64,000 nucleotides of DNA, from positions 13,939,501 through 14,003,500 of the forward strand of contig OW203992.1 in NCBI GenBank assembly GCA_934047225.1, given 5' to 3'. Source of the DNA: Ypsolopha sequella. Lineage: Eukaryota; Arthropoda; Insecta; Lepidoptera; Ypsolophidae. Each line of letters begins with the position of its first letter. The stretch's first letter is position 1. The notes below the pieces were generated by a model. That model saw nothing but the letters and a program-made list of their open reading frames with translations. It was not told the DNA's origin and ran no database searches. Below are positions 1 to 12,430 of this stretch, piece after piece. The position numbers and the translations under genes were made by a program.

Positions 1-2061
1 TGATGCCGCCAGTTCGTGATCCGCTTCTCCCAAAACCGAGACCGTGATAGTCCATGTTTACTGTTTAGATCAAAGCTTTTGGTCAGATGAATAAGGAGCA
101 ATCCAGAAAAACAAAAACATAGAAAGAAGTGGCCTTACACTGGTCTGGTACATTGTAGTTATTTAGGTGTGTAGTTTGCGGTTTCCTGCGTCGACCGCGA
201 CTGCATGCTGCATCTCCTCCATTACTCGGGCTGTGGTGTGCTAAAGATAGCGCGGTGTCGATCACTGTTGACCGGTATCATATCGCATTTTATCGGTGAC
301 GGTAGCGATTTCCATTTTTAGGGTTCGGTGCGAAAAGCGATGGTTCTTTTTTGGCGGGTGGAAAAAACATGGAAGACGCATTTCTCACAAAGTGTAATTC
401 AAAAATGGCACCTGAGACTGAAAAGGGCAAAAGACTTATGATTGATTTGTACTGTTGTCATACGACACTATGCCAGCCGTGTTTGGTCAATTCAAAGACA
501 CAGTGAATGCTATTGCAGCCGTCGCCATACAAAATTGTTTTCAACACACATTATTGTGGGGTCATTTTTCAGCTCTAATCGGACTTCTAGTCACGGAACA
601 CTTCTAGTTTTAACCCTGTAATTTCACAAGGCACTTTCGCGCTTTATTTTTCTTCAATTGTAATCTTAAGGTGTATCCGTCGGAATAATTAGCAACTCGA
701 TTCGTGGTGGTTGAAATTTCGAACAAAACCATATTAAAATAAAGTCCTTATCAGCTCGCACTGCAACATAGCTGTTACGTCAGTCGCTGCGGCTGACATG
801 TGCGAAAACAGTGTGTTTTTAATTTATTTTATCCAAAATAAAATTAATTTCCAAGAACTGAGAAAACTAAATCATTTTATATTATTTTGTCTAGAAGTTT
901 ATTAATTTTCATACTGTTTCGATAAAAACGGCAGCAGTTATGTTGTTACAAGTGAACAAAAAATCGAGAAATAAGGGTAAACTTGGAATTTTTTTGCTTC
1001 ACTTCTGTATGTTATAATGAATTTCAGGAAAAACCACATCACTATTTGTATCATGCAGATTACTATGTATTTTTTTTCTGTTGAAAAATGCTATAGTTAT
1101 CGTATAAAATGGTTACAAAGTCACTTAGTTCAAGGTCGTTGGCGTTGGTAGAAACCGCACGTGTAAACCCGAATTGTTCGGTTTACACAATCACATTCTG
1201 CTGGATTCCTTGTGTACCTAATTATCTCTCTCTAATCCTTTTAGTTTCATTCGTATCTTGCCGAAATCCTTAAGGGGAACGAAAATACAAACAGAAATAA
1301 AATGTCAGCTTTCGGATGATTTTGTTGCAATAATTAGGTTACGTATAGCCATAAAAAAAATACATGTTTTTGGTTGAACTTTAAGGTATTCATTTTCCAC
1401 AAACCACGTTAATCGATTCATATTTGTACTGTCAATGAATTTTTTTGTAACCCTCTATTGCACACTTCTTATCGATTTTGTTTCAGGTATCGCTTTCGCG
1501 ATTTTGTTGGTTTTTTTTTAATAAAATTAGTGTGAATGATATCTATTCATTTTCCAAATACGACGTTATTCGGGTCAAAAAAAGCACCCCCTTTTTCCAA
1601 AAATACGTAAGTCCACTGATGCAGTCAACGGCAGCAAGATATTGTCAGTCTACGCCTAGCGTTGGCGCCCGTAAGACGTGGAACCTGTGCCCTTTTTTGC
1701 AAGCTATAAATATCTCCCAAAACTACTTCAAAACACATTGAAATTAATTTTATAAAGTAATATTTCGAGGAGCATCATATTCCTGCCGTTAAAAACTCAA
1801 CAAAATATGCGTATGAGTGATTTAGCTACATCGTGCCATAGTCATAACAACAAAACTGAATGAATTTGGATTGAATTCATACTTTTATAGGGGAAAATAA
1901 TATATGTTACTCTAAAAGAATAATTTTGTGAACATTATTGAAACCCAAATTAATTTACTTATACTTACTGAGATCTGTATTTCGTGAAATTACCCTCTAG
2001 TATTGGCTCACCATTTCAGGTCCAATAAGTGAAGTTTTTTGCAAATTATATAGGTACACTT
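1..2061. other. Unassigned AT-rich DNA, no gene recognised
   Basis: I see no convincing coding region, RNA gene or complete mobile element here. The few open frames are under 90 codons, have no recognisable motif and lie in AT-rich sequence with long T and A runs. The stretch could be intergenic or intronic. Confidence 0.5.
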
Positions 2062-3862
2062 ACTTGGGATAAATCGCCAAGCATTTAAAATATAGAAATT
2101 TATTTTGAAATATTTACAGTGCATGGCAAAATTATTAGATCGTAGATAATCCTGTCGGTACATGTTCAGGTTCTGTTACGCAAAATGAAAACAATGAAAC
2201 TCTTTTAGGATTAATTTGTTATCCCTATGTTTGTCTGTCTGTCCGTTTGTCTAGACAATTTTTTCTGGGTAAAATTAATAAATACCAATATTAACGGCCC
2301 TCTGTAGAGCTGTAAAAACATACTTTTGACGTTTTTATTTATATTACGTTTTAGGTTTTTACGTTTTTTTTTTTTACGTTTTTCATACAAATTTTCTCAC
2401 TATGAAAATGTAGGGATGAACACTTGAGATAATATTTTGCATTTAAAAGTCAACACAGAAAGGAATTGTTGAACAAATAATGTAAAAAATATGAAAACCA
2501 TGTTGTTCTATTCTAAAGGGATTAATTATCTACTGTTCAATGTGGCGATAGCTTTGTTTATTTTTTTCCTTAAATTATTTTTTACTAAGATAACAAATAG
2601 TTTAATACAAGGTTTTCCTTAAGAGGTCCCTTTACCCCTGTATTTTTCTTAAAATTCATACAATAGGTATAAATCGAATGTGAAGTCTACAGCTTATTTT
2701 CTTCATATCTTTTTTCATGAGTATATTTTAGTGACATCTAACTACGTCTCTATACAGCCCAAAAAGCAAAATTTGATAAAACACCATCATAATAGCTGTC
2801 AGGATATCGTCAATATTGCCTCGTTTTTACGCAAAGTTTAACAAGTTTGTATATTTTTATCTATACTGGAAATAAAAAAGAGAGAAATACAGGCGTCGTT
2901 CATGTTAAGATGACTAAGTTTACACACTTTGCTAAGTACTCGTATAAACAATTACCGTTTCATGGAAAACTGTTTTGACCTGAAACCATTTCACAAATTC
3001 AATTAACTTATTTTGAATATCTTGTCATCTTGCACTTCTTGATGAGAAATACAATTTCAATAAGTAAAAATACAACTTTTAGTTAAGAAAACTTATAGTT
3101 AAAAGTCTGCTGTATGCATTAACATATTTTTAATTATATTACAATAGTAATAAAATAATTGGCTTATCCGTCGTCGTGATACCAGCCGTAAATTTCTTAA
3201 ATAATCTGATATCACGCTTATGGAAAACCCAATTATTTTGAAGATACCATAATATCATTAAAATATGTTTATGCATATAGCAAACTTTTAACAATAAATT
3301 GTCTTAGCTAAAAGTTGTACTTTACCGTTATAATTATTTCTTAATATTTTGTTACAAATTCGGAGAAATAGCCCTTAAGGAAAACCTTCTATGAAAATAT
3401 TTGTTATCTTTGTAACAAAGAAAAAAATAATAATAAACAAAGTTATCGCCACATTGAACAAACAGTAAATTATTAATCCCTTTAGAATAGAAAGATATGG
3501 TTTTATATTTTTTACATTATTCGTTCTACAGTTCCTTTCTGTGCTTTCTTTCAAATGCAAAATATTATGTCAAGTGTTGATCTCTATATTTTCATAAGGA
3601 GAAAATTTTTATGAAAAAGTTAAACAAAAGGCCATAAAAACGTTATAATATGTATATTTTACAGGGCTGTAAATATTAGCATTTATTGATTTTACCCAGA
3701 AAAATTGCCTAGACAAACGGAAAAAGAGACAAACATAGGGACAACAAATTAATCCTAAAAGAGTTTTGTTTTTTCATTTTGCGTAAAGGGACCTGAACAT
3801 TTCAAACTATGATACAAATAAATTTCTATATTTTAAACACTTGGCGATTTATCCCAAGGGTA
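2062..3862. repeat. Large foldback (inverted-repeat) element, about 1.8 kb
   Basis: The outer sequence at about 2062-2630 reappears inverted at about 3370-3862. Shared landmarks are the ACTTGGGATAAATCGCCAAG end, an AGACAAACATAGGGA-type segment, a CCTTTCTGT segment and an AAGGAAAACCTT segment. The inner arms (about 3060-3130 and 3240-3330) also pair, around the AACTTTTAGTTAAG / CTTAGCTAAAAGTTG motifs. The left arm holds about 400 bp (roughly 2640-3050) absent from the right arm. The end sequence occurs again as a short fragment at about 6219-6257, so this is a dispersed family. No coding frame is preserved. The arms have diverged, so it is not a fresh duplication. Confidence 0.7.
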
Positions 3863-5314
3863 AACAGGTGTCCCAAAAGTCAACGCTTTCCCTTGGAAGG
3901 CTGGTAGGCCAGCTCATGACTGACCAGAATATCAAATTATGACCTCAGCAAAAAGTAGATAGTCTTCGAGTTGATGGTACTTTTATAAATTCGAATAGAT
4001 TTTTGAGAGTCAGAGCTAACCAGTTCTAAATTCTAAGAATAAAATTTTTGTTGCGCAACTCTGAATAGTCATGCTATTGATAAAGTCAAAAATAAACCTT
4101 GAAATGCTGTTACATCAAGAAGAAAAATAAAAACCCAATTTATGAGCAATTTTTTGTAATTAGGTTAGTTCGATACCACACCCTGAAAAAAAATGTCCTA
4201 TGTTAGTTTTGCAAATTGTCTTAAATAACGGCTCATCAAATATTGTTTTTCAAATGATCTGGCAATTTCTGTGTATTACTTTTGAAAAAAAAGTTATTGC
4301 TATTTTACTACTAAAGGAGCTGCGTATTTTTTTAAATAATTAGAATTTAGAATGAAAGAGTGGCGGGCAGTAAAAATATTTGACGTTCATTAGAAATGCC
4401 ATTTAACACGCGTTAGAGTGAGATAAATAGTGACGCTATTTAAAATGAGTTGGAATGAGATAGTAACGCAGTTAAACGTGGTTGAAAGAGAGAGGCATAA
4501 TTGATATAGGCTACAGTGAGATAGATAGTGACGTGGTGCATTCCTTCTGAGAATATTTGTTAGTGTCCACTTTTTGTAATAACAACTTTAGTAAAAAAAA
4601 ATTGTAAAGAAATTTTTGGTCCAATTTATTTTCCCGCAAGTGTAAAACTAGCTCAACGGGCGAAAAATATTTAAAGAATGGGTAATGGTGACAATTAACC
4701 GTCACGATATTATTATGTATCTCTAAAGGAGTGTCTGAAATGTTCCGAGGGTCAACTGAAAAATCAAACACTCAAAAAACCACTTTCAGCCGACCATAAT
4801 AAATTTACGTCCCGACGTGATAGCAAGTAGGATCAATGCCGTGTGACGATGATCGAAATAAACTAATAAATTAGATAAAATAAAATACGTATTACTTTTG
4901 ACCCTGCCTCGTCCACTCTATTCGTATTTTTGCTATGGTGACGCGAGCTTAGAGACCGGGACGAATTTCCCCCCGCGCGCTATCGTAAAATAGAATAGGC
5001 CACGCCCGGAACTGGTTTTTGTTTTGGCTATGTCATACTCTAATTTCGAAACGTCGTATGTATTTGGCAACTTTATAATATGTGTGTACGGAACTCGTAC
5101 AACGTGTACGTGGTACACTTGACACGGTTAGTATGCTCATCGAAGTAGAAGATGGTAGATGATCGCGCGGGTGGTCTCTGATCAATCCGTTCTGTCGTGT
5201 GCTATCTGACTGATACTGACATCCTTGCCTTGTCCAAGGTATTTAGTTACATGTGAGATTGGTAGTAACTATTAACAATATCACAAAAGGATGAAAATCA
5301 TACATTCATAACTC
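3863..5314. other. Unassigned DNA with a degenerate GAGTGAGATAGATAGTGACG-like repeat
   Basis: No gene is recognised. Around 4405-4530 a GTGAGATA(A/G)ATAGTGACG motif recurs two to three times with spacing near 50-110 bp, a degraded short tandem repeat. The frames of 60-86 codons on the minus strand have no motif. Confidence 0.4.
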
Positions 5315-5540
5315 ATAGATATATATATGTCGAGGGCAGATCGTAGAATTCGGCAGATAGTAAAGTATGAAAATTGAGGGTCGCCTCGCTTGGTTCCCAA
5401 TATGTACTTACATATGTAAACCCTAACACGCTCCTCCTCGCTCCGCTCATCGTCGCTCCAATTTTTCACTTTTTGGTAAACGACTTTCGATTACGGATTT
5501 TTAGAAAATGATGAAGTCATTTTACAAACAGCGGGCATTT
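5315..5540. repeat. Dispersed repeat, CTCCGCTC-rich family, copy 1
   Basis: This segment contains GAGGGTCGCC, GTAAACCCTAACACGCTCC and CGCTCCGCTCATCGTCG-type motifs in the same order as a second copy at about 33260-33474. The shared order and spacing show a dispersed repeat rather than a gene. The minus-strand 62-codon frame over it is incidental. Confidence 0.6.
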
Positions 5541-5620
5541 TACAATTTGCTGAACGGCTTTATAGATATAGCGCGTGAAACGCATAACCCATCCTTTTTT
5601 GTTTGGGCGTTAAATAAGCA

Positions 5621-5908
5621 AAAAAAAAACCGCCCAAGTGCGAGTCGGACTCGCGAACGAAGGGTTCCGTACCATTATCTATAAAAACGGCAAAAAATAT
5701 GTCTGTTGTATGGGAGCCCCCTTAAATATTTATTTTATTCAATTTTTTTGTATTTGTTGTTATAGCGGCAACAGAAATACATCATCTGTGAAAATTTAAA
5801 CTGTCTAACTATCACGGTTGGTGAGATACAGCCTGGTGACAGACGGACAGTGGAGTCTTAGTAATAGGGTCCCGTTGGTTACCCTTTGGGTACGGAACCC
5901 TAAAAAAA
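5621..5908 (+). repeat. GGGTTCCGTA-type dispersed repeat, copy A
   Basis: The copy begins with an A-run and CAAGTGCGAGTCGGACTCGC, followed by AGGGTTCCGTACC. It ends with the inverted counterpart GGGTACGGAACCCTAAAAA. A GACAGACGGACAG segment precedes the 3' end, as in the copies at 26050-26516, 27590-28086 and 63263-64000. It contains no reading frame of note. Confidence 0.75.
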
Positions 5909-6218
5909 TGGCTTAGGTTATATAATTACAAAATATATATTTAAAAAAGCTTTTAAAATGTGACGGCACAAATTTTGAATCTGCCCCTACTTTCTACTTA
6001 TCTTACTTTCTAATTTAAAAAGTGATATAATTTTAAAAGGATCAGCATATAAACTTAAACAAAAAAAAACCAACAGGTGCCCCATACAAAAACAATCGAA
6101 AAAAGAGCATTTTTCAACGTTATCATGTCCCCTCCCCCCGTTATCTCCGAAACAAGAGAACCGACAAATATGAAAAATATCAATTACGTACAGATCACAA
6201 AAGAAACTATGACAGAAA

Positions 6219-6257
6219 TAAATTTCTATGTTTGAACACTTGGCGATTTATCCATCG
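6219..6257. repeat. Fragment of the 2062-3862 foldback terminus
   Basis: AAATTTCTATGTTTGAACAC followed by TTGGCGATTTATCC matches the outer end of the right arm of the 1.8-kb foldback with few differences. It is a solo end fragment. Confidence 0.5.
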
Positions 6258-6299
6258 CAAGGAGATATAAATTAACATTATATCATTGCAGTATAGAAA

Positions 6300-6440
6300 C
6301 GCAGAAATAAAAGTAAATCTGGATGTGAGGAGCTCTGAACCGGGAATCGAACCCGGGACCTCTCAGCGAGATCACAAAAGTTGATCACAAAAGAAATATA
6401 GCGGTTAAGATATTAGCGTTTTAGTACACAGCGGAAGCCG
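6300..6440 (-). repeat. tRNA-like fragment, probable SINE or tRNA pseudogene
   Basis: On the minus strand the motif GGGTTCGATTCCCGG (about 6340-6357) is a textbook B-box/T-arm. CTGAGAGGTC lies just upstream and could be variable-loop remnant. I could not fold a complete cloverleaf with a D arm and anticodon arm, so this is more likely a tRNA-derived SINE piece or pseudogene than a working tRNA gene. Confidence 0.4.
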
Positions 6441-7119
6441 CGAATTAGCCTCTTTTTTTTTCGCCAATATTTATGATTCAAAAACCGTTTTGAAGAATTT
6501 CTTGTAGACAGATTTTAAAATATGCGTGCATATCCTTTATAATTATAAATTAAGAAAAAGTGATGCCTTTCATTTAAACTTCAGTGACGTCATCATTACA
6601 AAAAAATATATAAAAATATATAAAAAATTGTAGGATCCGACCATTCAACCTCATATGATCACGTCACTTCCTGTAAATACTAAAATACGTACAAAATCGG
6701 TTTAAGAGCACGAAAAAATTTATTATTAAAACTACATATCTAAATTGATCTATTTATTCCAAAAAGCAGACAAAATATCTCATTGAATTGAAATTTGTTT
6801 AAAAAACGACCGAAGGCACTATACATAAATATATACCATTTTAAAAGGCGTTTCTTCCCAGCGTCATCCGAAAATGACTCTATTGATAAAGTTATTTCTC
6901 TTAAACAGTATCTGTAAAAATTATGAAAATTTTTATTTAAACTATAAAGAAAAACTTTATTTGAGGAAATTGTTCTCGCGTATAAGAAACAGCAGAAAAT
7001 GTTGTTTAAAGTCAAGCTGTTTTTAGCCCAAAATTAAGTAAAATTGGTTATTTATTTGAAACCAGTAATGTATGGTTCTTGCACTTAATTACAAGGAAAA
7101 TATTGCTTAGAAAAATCAT

Positions 7120-7271
7120 TTATGGATTTTTTTTTCCGACTATGGCGTCCATATTATTTTCTCCTATTTTGCGCTATCCGGAGACCCAGCGACGTCATAA
7201 AGTGCGCGCTGATATGAACGTTATTTCAAAATAGTTTCTGTCGATATTTGTATTGACACAGGTCGACTTAA
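7120..7271. repeat. Truncated copy of the 8857-type TTAA MITE
   Basis: It shares the TATTATTTTCTCCTATTTTG, GCGCTGATATGAACGTTATTT and TTTCTGTCGATATT segments with the MITEs at 8857-9322 and, inverted, 59649-60082. It stops at the TTAA that borders the next MITE, so the two sit back to back. Confidence 0.55.
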
Positions 7272-7681
7272 GGCGATATGTGAAAAAAATACGGATGTTT
7301 CTTTTCTGTGTATTTCATGAAATACACGGAAAATTTAATCAGTTTCTATGCATTTTGACTATACAATCTAAGGATTTGATTTTGGAAAACATGTTTGGAT
7401 AAACTTTCCTCGATAGAAATAATTGTTGAAATGAGGTCTTCTAACACACTTTTTCTCCTCGTTTAGCGAGTAGCAGCCATTTACAGAACTTAAACATATT
7501 TTATTAGGTGCGTTTCTACAATATCTAGATATTTGATTTTGGAAATTTTGTTAGCTAGTTTAGTTTTTTAAATAAAAATATAAAACCAACTTTTTTCCCT
7601 TTTGCCCTGAATCCGCCCCTCTCGCACTGCGCGATTTTTCGCTTGGAGAGACAGTGACAAAAATAAAATTCGCATAGCCTC
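7272..7681. mobile_element. TTAA-flanked MITE, family 1, copy 1 (410 bp)
   Basis: The segment is bounded by TTAA on both sides (7268-7271 and 7682-7685). Its right-hand part, including CTCTCGCACTGCG, matches the right-hand parts of the elements at 34932-35358 and 38486-38904, which are also TTAA-flanked and 420-430 bp long. TTAA duplication points to a piggyBac-type transposase as the mobiliser, an inference from the target site only. No transposase is encoded. The 64-codon minus-strand frame over it is incidental. Confidence 0.65.
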
Positions 7682-7903
7682 TTAAGGTCGTTGGCTTGTT
7701 TTTGTCGCCTTAATGCTGCTGTGGCATGTATATTGTTGTTATTTACCATAATATTTTTAGGTTTTCGTACCCTTATTGTGTGGTGGTAGGGGGTCCCTTT
7801 TGTACGCGAGTCCGACCAACACCTACTGTCAGTGGATTTATAGACGGTATTGTCCCGACTCGTACTTGCTCAAATGATTAATCTCAATATACTTATAAAG
7901 TCA

Positions 7904-8225
7904 TATTACCATCTTACTTGAAGACCCCCTCGACGTAATTCGAGGGAGAGTAAGAGGACAGCTCACAGGCAAAAAACCAGGAGGCCCACCATGCCTGGGA
8001 CCGATGGATGGCGGTATACCCATCCCTAATAGCCGGGCCTTATATGGAAAAGACTGGTGACGGGCAGCGGCGTCACTGGTGTGAGGGTTCCGGCACCGCA
8101 CTCACCAATCCGCCTGCCCAGCGTATGTGTGTATGGGCAATTTTTCCAGGATGACCGCCGGGAGAGGCAAGGTCCTGGAAAGGCTTATGTCCAGCAGTGG
8201 ACGAACTAGGCCGATGGATGGATGG
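7904..8225 (+). mobile_element. 5'-truncated retrocopy with 13-bp TSD (LINE 3' end or SINE)
   Basis: This copy and those at 40181-40565 and 45169-45522 share about 320 bp, including CAGCTCACAGGCAAAAAACC, AGCCGGGCCTTATATGGAA and GGCTTATGTCCAGCAGTGG. All end in a short GATG/GATGGA tail. The flanks ACTTATAAAGTCA (7891-7903) and ACTTATAGAGTCA (8226-8238) form a 13-bp target duplication with one mismatch. That indicates target-primed reverse transcription. It lacks the first ~50 bp present in the other two copies. Confidence 0.8.
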
Positions 8226-8238
8226 ACTTATAGAGTCA

Positions 8239-8852
8239 ACATTTCAACAGTCAACATAGTATCTTTTTTCAGACTACAGACTTCTACTGTTAGGTACGTC
8301 CAATAATATGGAATATTATGTACTTTATTTCATTAGTAATTTTTATAGATTTACCAGCCACGATAGAGCAGAGCAGACGCGAGACACAAAGCTAACAATA
8401 ACAACCCTTCCACGCAGACGAGCCTGGAAAATTGGCGCAAAAGAATTATAGCTTTTACGATGCAATCGGTCCTTTCGATATCTCGCATGACTAATCGAAA
8501 TGTTATTCGTACAATGCGTTTTTATGTTAGCCATTTTAACGCTCGTCACCGCGAACTTATTAAGGTCCATGTTTTTTTTATATCTTTGGAGTTACCTCTC
8601 ATTGATGCTACGTGATGACATCTCATCATCAGCACACAGACGGAGAACGACCTAATGAGTTTTTTGATTTATAACCACATCCATTCTTCTGGATAGCCGC
8701 GTTCGAGTCCAAACCGCAAAATTGCAATGGTGCTCGTCACCGACGCAACGCTCCCAAACCACAAGTTTTCTTAGTCGTGGTTCCCGCGAGCCCGCATGCT
8801 GTAAGAAAAGTTAATGAAACAACACTTTACATCTCCAAGGTATGCGAGTTTG
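8239..8852. other. Unassigned DNA
   Basis: No gene, RNA or repeat is recognised. A 75-codon minus-strand frame at 8343-8570 has no known motif. Confidence 0.35.
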
Positions 8853-8856
8853 TTAA

Positions 8857-9322
8857 GGCCCTTAATACCGCCAAATGGGTACTTTCTAAAGCCTACTCCT
8901 CTTTTATGGCCAAACCAAAAATATTGAAAAAATGTATTATGGATTATCAACTCTAGGACAACATATGCAACATTTTTCTTTTTCGTACCACCAAAAATTC
9001 TATATGAAAAATTGTTTCAACTGAATGGTGTTTTTTGGCTTGAATTTCCTACTGCTCCTAAGCGGTTTAGGTGATTTAATTCATTTATGCTTTGATAAAT
9101 AGATAAAATTGATAGCTATAAATATAACACAGAATTATTCAATCGAACAATGACGCCCATGTGAAAAGTATTATTTTCTCCTATTTTGCCCTTTCAAGGA
9201 CGCAGCGAGCGTCGTAACAGCCACCACGCATTGTGCACTGATTTGAACGTTATTTCAATGTCGTTTCCGTCGATATTCATACAGACAAACATCGAGCTGC
9301 TAATTTGGCGACGGTAATCGCC
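8857..9322. mobile_element. TTAA-flanked MITE, family 2, copy 1 (466 bp)
   Basis: The element is bounded by TTAA at 8853-8856 and 9323-9326. The ends are imperfect inverted repeats (GGCCCTTAATACCGCC and, reversed, GGCGATTACCGTCGCC). The same sequence occurs inverted and TTAA-flanked at 59649-60082 and truncated at 41825-42046 and 7120-7271. It contains no transposase, so movement must have been in trans. Confidence 0.7.
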
Positions 9323-9326
9323 TTAA

Positions 9327-10195
9327 GAGCCAGTACAAAATATAGAAGCCCTGTGATCGGAGTCGTGTTTGTCGTGTATTTCGATTCAAAGTCTTTGCGA
9401 ACAAACCGACGTATATTTCATTCACATCATTGATGAGACCTAGCAAATAAAAGTATTGAACAATATGTAACTATGCAAATGTTTACAGTTTCAAAACACA
9501 CTTTAAAAAAATATTTTATTCGGAGGGTGATGTATATATGAATGTATTGACACCGACAATGGCCTGTCACGATGTGTCACTCTACTCACTGTGACATATT
9601 TAAATGAAAAGCAATGCGACACTCCACTCACGCGCAACTCGACGTGTATGAGGACACCGGCATATTTTTGACAATTCAATAAAACGCCACTCCAAATCTC
9701 GGCATTGTAGCATCTCATTACCGCTAGGGTCGCCAAAATAGAATTAAAAAGTTTCCAAGTGCTTCTGTTTACACTTCAAAATATTACTCCCCGGGGCGCG
9801 AGTTAAAAAGTTTCGCCGTGCTCGCATCGCAAGGGTTAACGAAACAGCGCAGCATGCGGGTTTATAAAATAATCGCTTGTTCAATATGCTATGCTCCTGA
9901 ATAAGTTTGTTGTAAGTATTTGTAAGCAATTTTAGGGTCCCGTACCTTAAAGAACAACTAGTTTTTCTCGAAAACTATGTAAAGTACGAATTTAAAATAA
10001 ATTTAAGTCTTGATGATATGCACATAATATATTATATTATCTCGCCAGTCAAGGAACAGGAATTTTTTAAAATTAAAATTTGGGGTCACTTTGCACCAAA
10101 ATAAAATGTTTTAAAGAGGTAATATATCATCTCTGTAGCTTCTACGAAGGATTTTGAAAATATTTTTATATTTTTTTAGTCCAGTGATCTTAATA
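9327..10195. other. Unassigned DNA with a small GGGTCCCGTACC repeat fragment
   Basis: No gene is recognised. TTTTAGGGTCCCGTACC at about 9932-9950 is a short minus-strand fragment of the GGGTTCCGTA family. The frames at 9503-9736 and 9744-9929 have no motif. Confidence 0.35.
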
Positions 10196-10199
10196 ATAC

Positions 10200-10457
10200 A
10201 GTATGTTAAGATGAAGTTGCGGAAGCCAGAATAAACTGGCGATAGAACTCGTCCATACGAACTATTCGTGAAAAAAAAGAGAAATCGAGAAAAAAAATAC
10301 CGTTGTTTCATATATTTTGGTCTGGTAGCTATGTAACTTTTCTATGGAACAGCTGTTTTTTTTGGCGATTCTTGGATTGGCTCCATGATAAAAGTTGTTC
10401 GTATCTACGAGTACTACCACTAGTTCTCGGCTTCCGAAATATCATCTTAACACCTAG
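10200..10457. mobile_element. Foldback MITE with arms of about 60 bp
   Basis: The left arm (TGTTAAGATGA, then CGGAAGCC, ACTCGT and ATACGAAC) is repeated in inverse order at the right end (GTTCGTAT, ACGAGT, GGCTTCCG, TCATCTTAACA). The ends are approximate. The 66- and 67-codon frames overlapping it are products of the inverted repeat, not genes. Confidence 0.6.
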
Positions 10458-10640
10458 TATAACTCAAAATTTGCTAGAAATAACGGTTATTAAAGCTAAA
10501 ATTTAGATTTTAATAGGGTTTAGTAAGTGGGCATTGAGTCATCCACCAGACAGCTGCAGCTTTTTCGACAATGTAATATTTCATTAAATTCATGCACTTT
10601 TCAGTTATCACACGCAAATTTGGATGGGATTTCAATAAAA

Positions 10641-11240
10641 AATAAAAAACCGGCCAACTGCGCTATGCGCAATGTAGGGTTCCGTAGTTGCCCGTTTCAA
10701 TTTGTGGACTTAGAAGGTTCATAAACTTATATTTACTAACTGTTTTACACAACTGACAACTTCATCTAAGTAATTTTAAATGGAATTTGTACGAAATTTT
10801 CATTTTAAATTGGTCGACTATTACTCGTTAACTTGCAAAGCCTACTTAGCTGTGATAGTTTCCCTTTTAACTTCGTTATATATACTACTGCTGTAAATTT
10901 TTTCACATATCTAAAAACAACCGTGTAACTGGCAGGGTAGGTAGGGGACACCTAATGAATCTAACATAAATTTGCACTTTAAAGCTTAATATTTCGCAAA
11001 CGGATTCTTGAATCGAAAAATTGTTTTGACACACCTACAATATTTTTGAAAGACCTATCCAACAGTAAAAAAAATTTTTTTTTCGAGATTTTATTTTACC
11101 ACTTTGTCGGCATAATTAATTGTACAGTCTATCCTTGCCAAATTACAGCTTTTTAGTACTAAGAGTCTTTGAGCTAAGTTACGGACAGACAGACAGACAT
11201 GGCGAAACTGTAAGGGTTCCTTGTGGATTACGGAACCCTG
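10641..11240 (+). repeat. GGGTTCCGTA-type dispersed repeat, copy B
   Basis: It starts with an A-run and CCGGCCAACTGCG, then AGGGTTCCGTAG. It ends with GACAGACAGACAGACATGG and ATTACGGAACCCTGAGAAG. Two segments inside resemble the bodies of other copies. No coding frame of note. Confidence 0.7.
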
Positions 11241-12053
11241 AGAAGTTGAATTTGGTCTATAGCTCACTGCAGTAATTGGTGCGAGCCTGAGTCGCTCTTG
11301 GCAAGTTTTATATACTTAATTACGTAAGTTTTATGGAATTTGTAAGAAAAATAGAAAAAAGAACCAATCTTGGCGTCTCCGTTGTTTCTAGTTTCCTCAA
11401 ACAAGGAGGAATCAGGGAAGAGTTTTTTTTAAATATTTTATTTTAATAAGGAATTGGTACAAAGACGTGACTATGTCGTCCTCATAGGACCAACTTGAAG
11501 TAGACTACAAACTAGAAGAGTACGTACATACATCTAGCTTTATTTTAATTATGTTGAATTGTTCATCCAAATACACGACTCTTACCGAAATACCTTATCC
11601 ATAACCGAAATCATCGAACGCGATCTAAAAATATTCCTAAGTTCACTTCATTTACAATTTGGAACCAAGAAATATAGGTATATATGACGGAACCGCTATA
11701 CGCGAGTTGAAATCAGAATATAATTCATTTTCTTTAGGAAAATTATTAGGTAAATCATTAGATACTATGAACAAACGGTCATACCAACCTTGCATCATTT
11801 TGCTCTGTGATCTTTACTTCCACGAGCACGTGATGGGGTCTTCAACTCTAGCGCCATTAGTCCGGGACGCGTGTCACGGCATAATCGGAAGATCTCATAA
11901 ATAAATAGTGAGCTTTGTATAGAAAAACAAAAGGGGGTTAAGTTATTAGGAGCGGGAAAGGGCGCGCGTGCCGACGACGACGGGACGTGGAATAGTTGAG
12001 CGGCGCGGGTGGCGGCCGTGGCCTGATTCTGGAGTACCAGAATTGTCCAGGAT
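11241..12053. other. Unassigned DNA
   Basis: An 81-codon frame at 11659-11904 has no recognisable motif, and nothing around it suggests a gene. A GC-rich patch at about 11950-12030 (GGCGCGGGTGGCGGCCG) stands out from the AT-rich surroundings but carries no clear signal. Confidence 0.35.
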
Positions 12054-12430
12054 TCTTGTGCTGCAACCGATAATAATTCAGAATTAGTTTTATAGAAAAT
12101 TAGATAATAAAAAAAATAACTTTATATTTTTCGATATATTTCGACCTCTAATGCTTAAAACTTAAAATAAAAGGCTAATATAGCTAAAATTAGCTACAAT
12201 TTTATTCCAAGGCTTGTGCTGCAACCGATAATAATTCAGAATTAGTTGTGTAGAAAATTAGATTAAATAAAAAAATTAACTTTATATTTTTCTACATATT
12301 TCGACCTCATCAGTGAGGCTGTTATCAGTCATGTCATGAATGATGAGGTCGAAATATATAGAGTTTATTTTTTTATTATTATCTAATCCTTAAAATTACA
12401 AATAAAAGGCTAATTTAACTAAAATTATAT
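12054..12430. repeat. Tandemly duplicated about 157-bp repeat with an inverted end
   Basis: CTTGTGCTGCAACCGATAAT begins two adjacent units at about 12054 and 12211, each running into TATATTTTTC and ATATTTCGACCTC. The second is followed by an inverted segment, GATGAGGTCGAAATATATAG, then ATTATCTAATCC. A related TATTTCGACCCCTCAG segment lies at about 53830. This is a non-coding dispersed repeat. Confidence 0.6.

Noticed and set aside
6337..6360. A working tRNA gene on the minus strand
   Set aside because: A good B-box is present but no complete cloverleaf, D arm or anticodon stem could be built.
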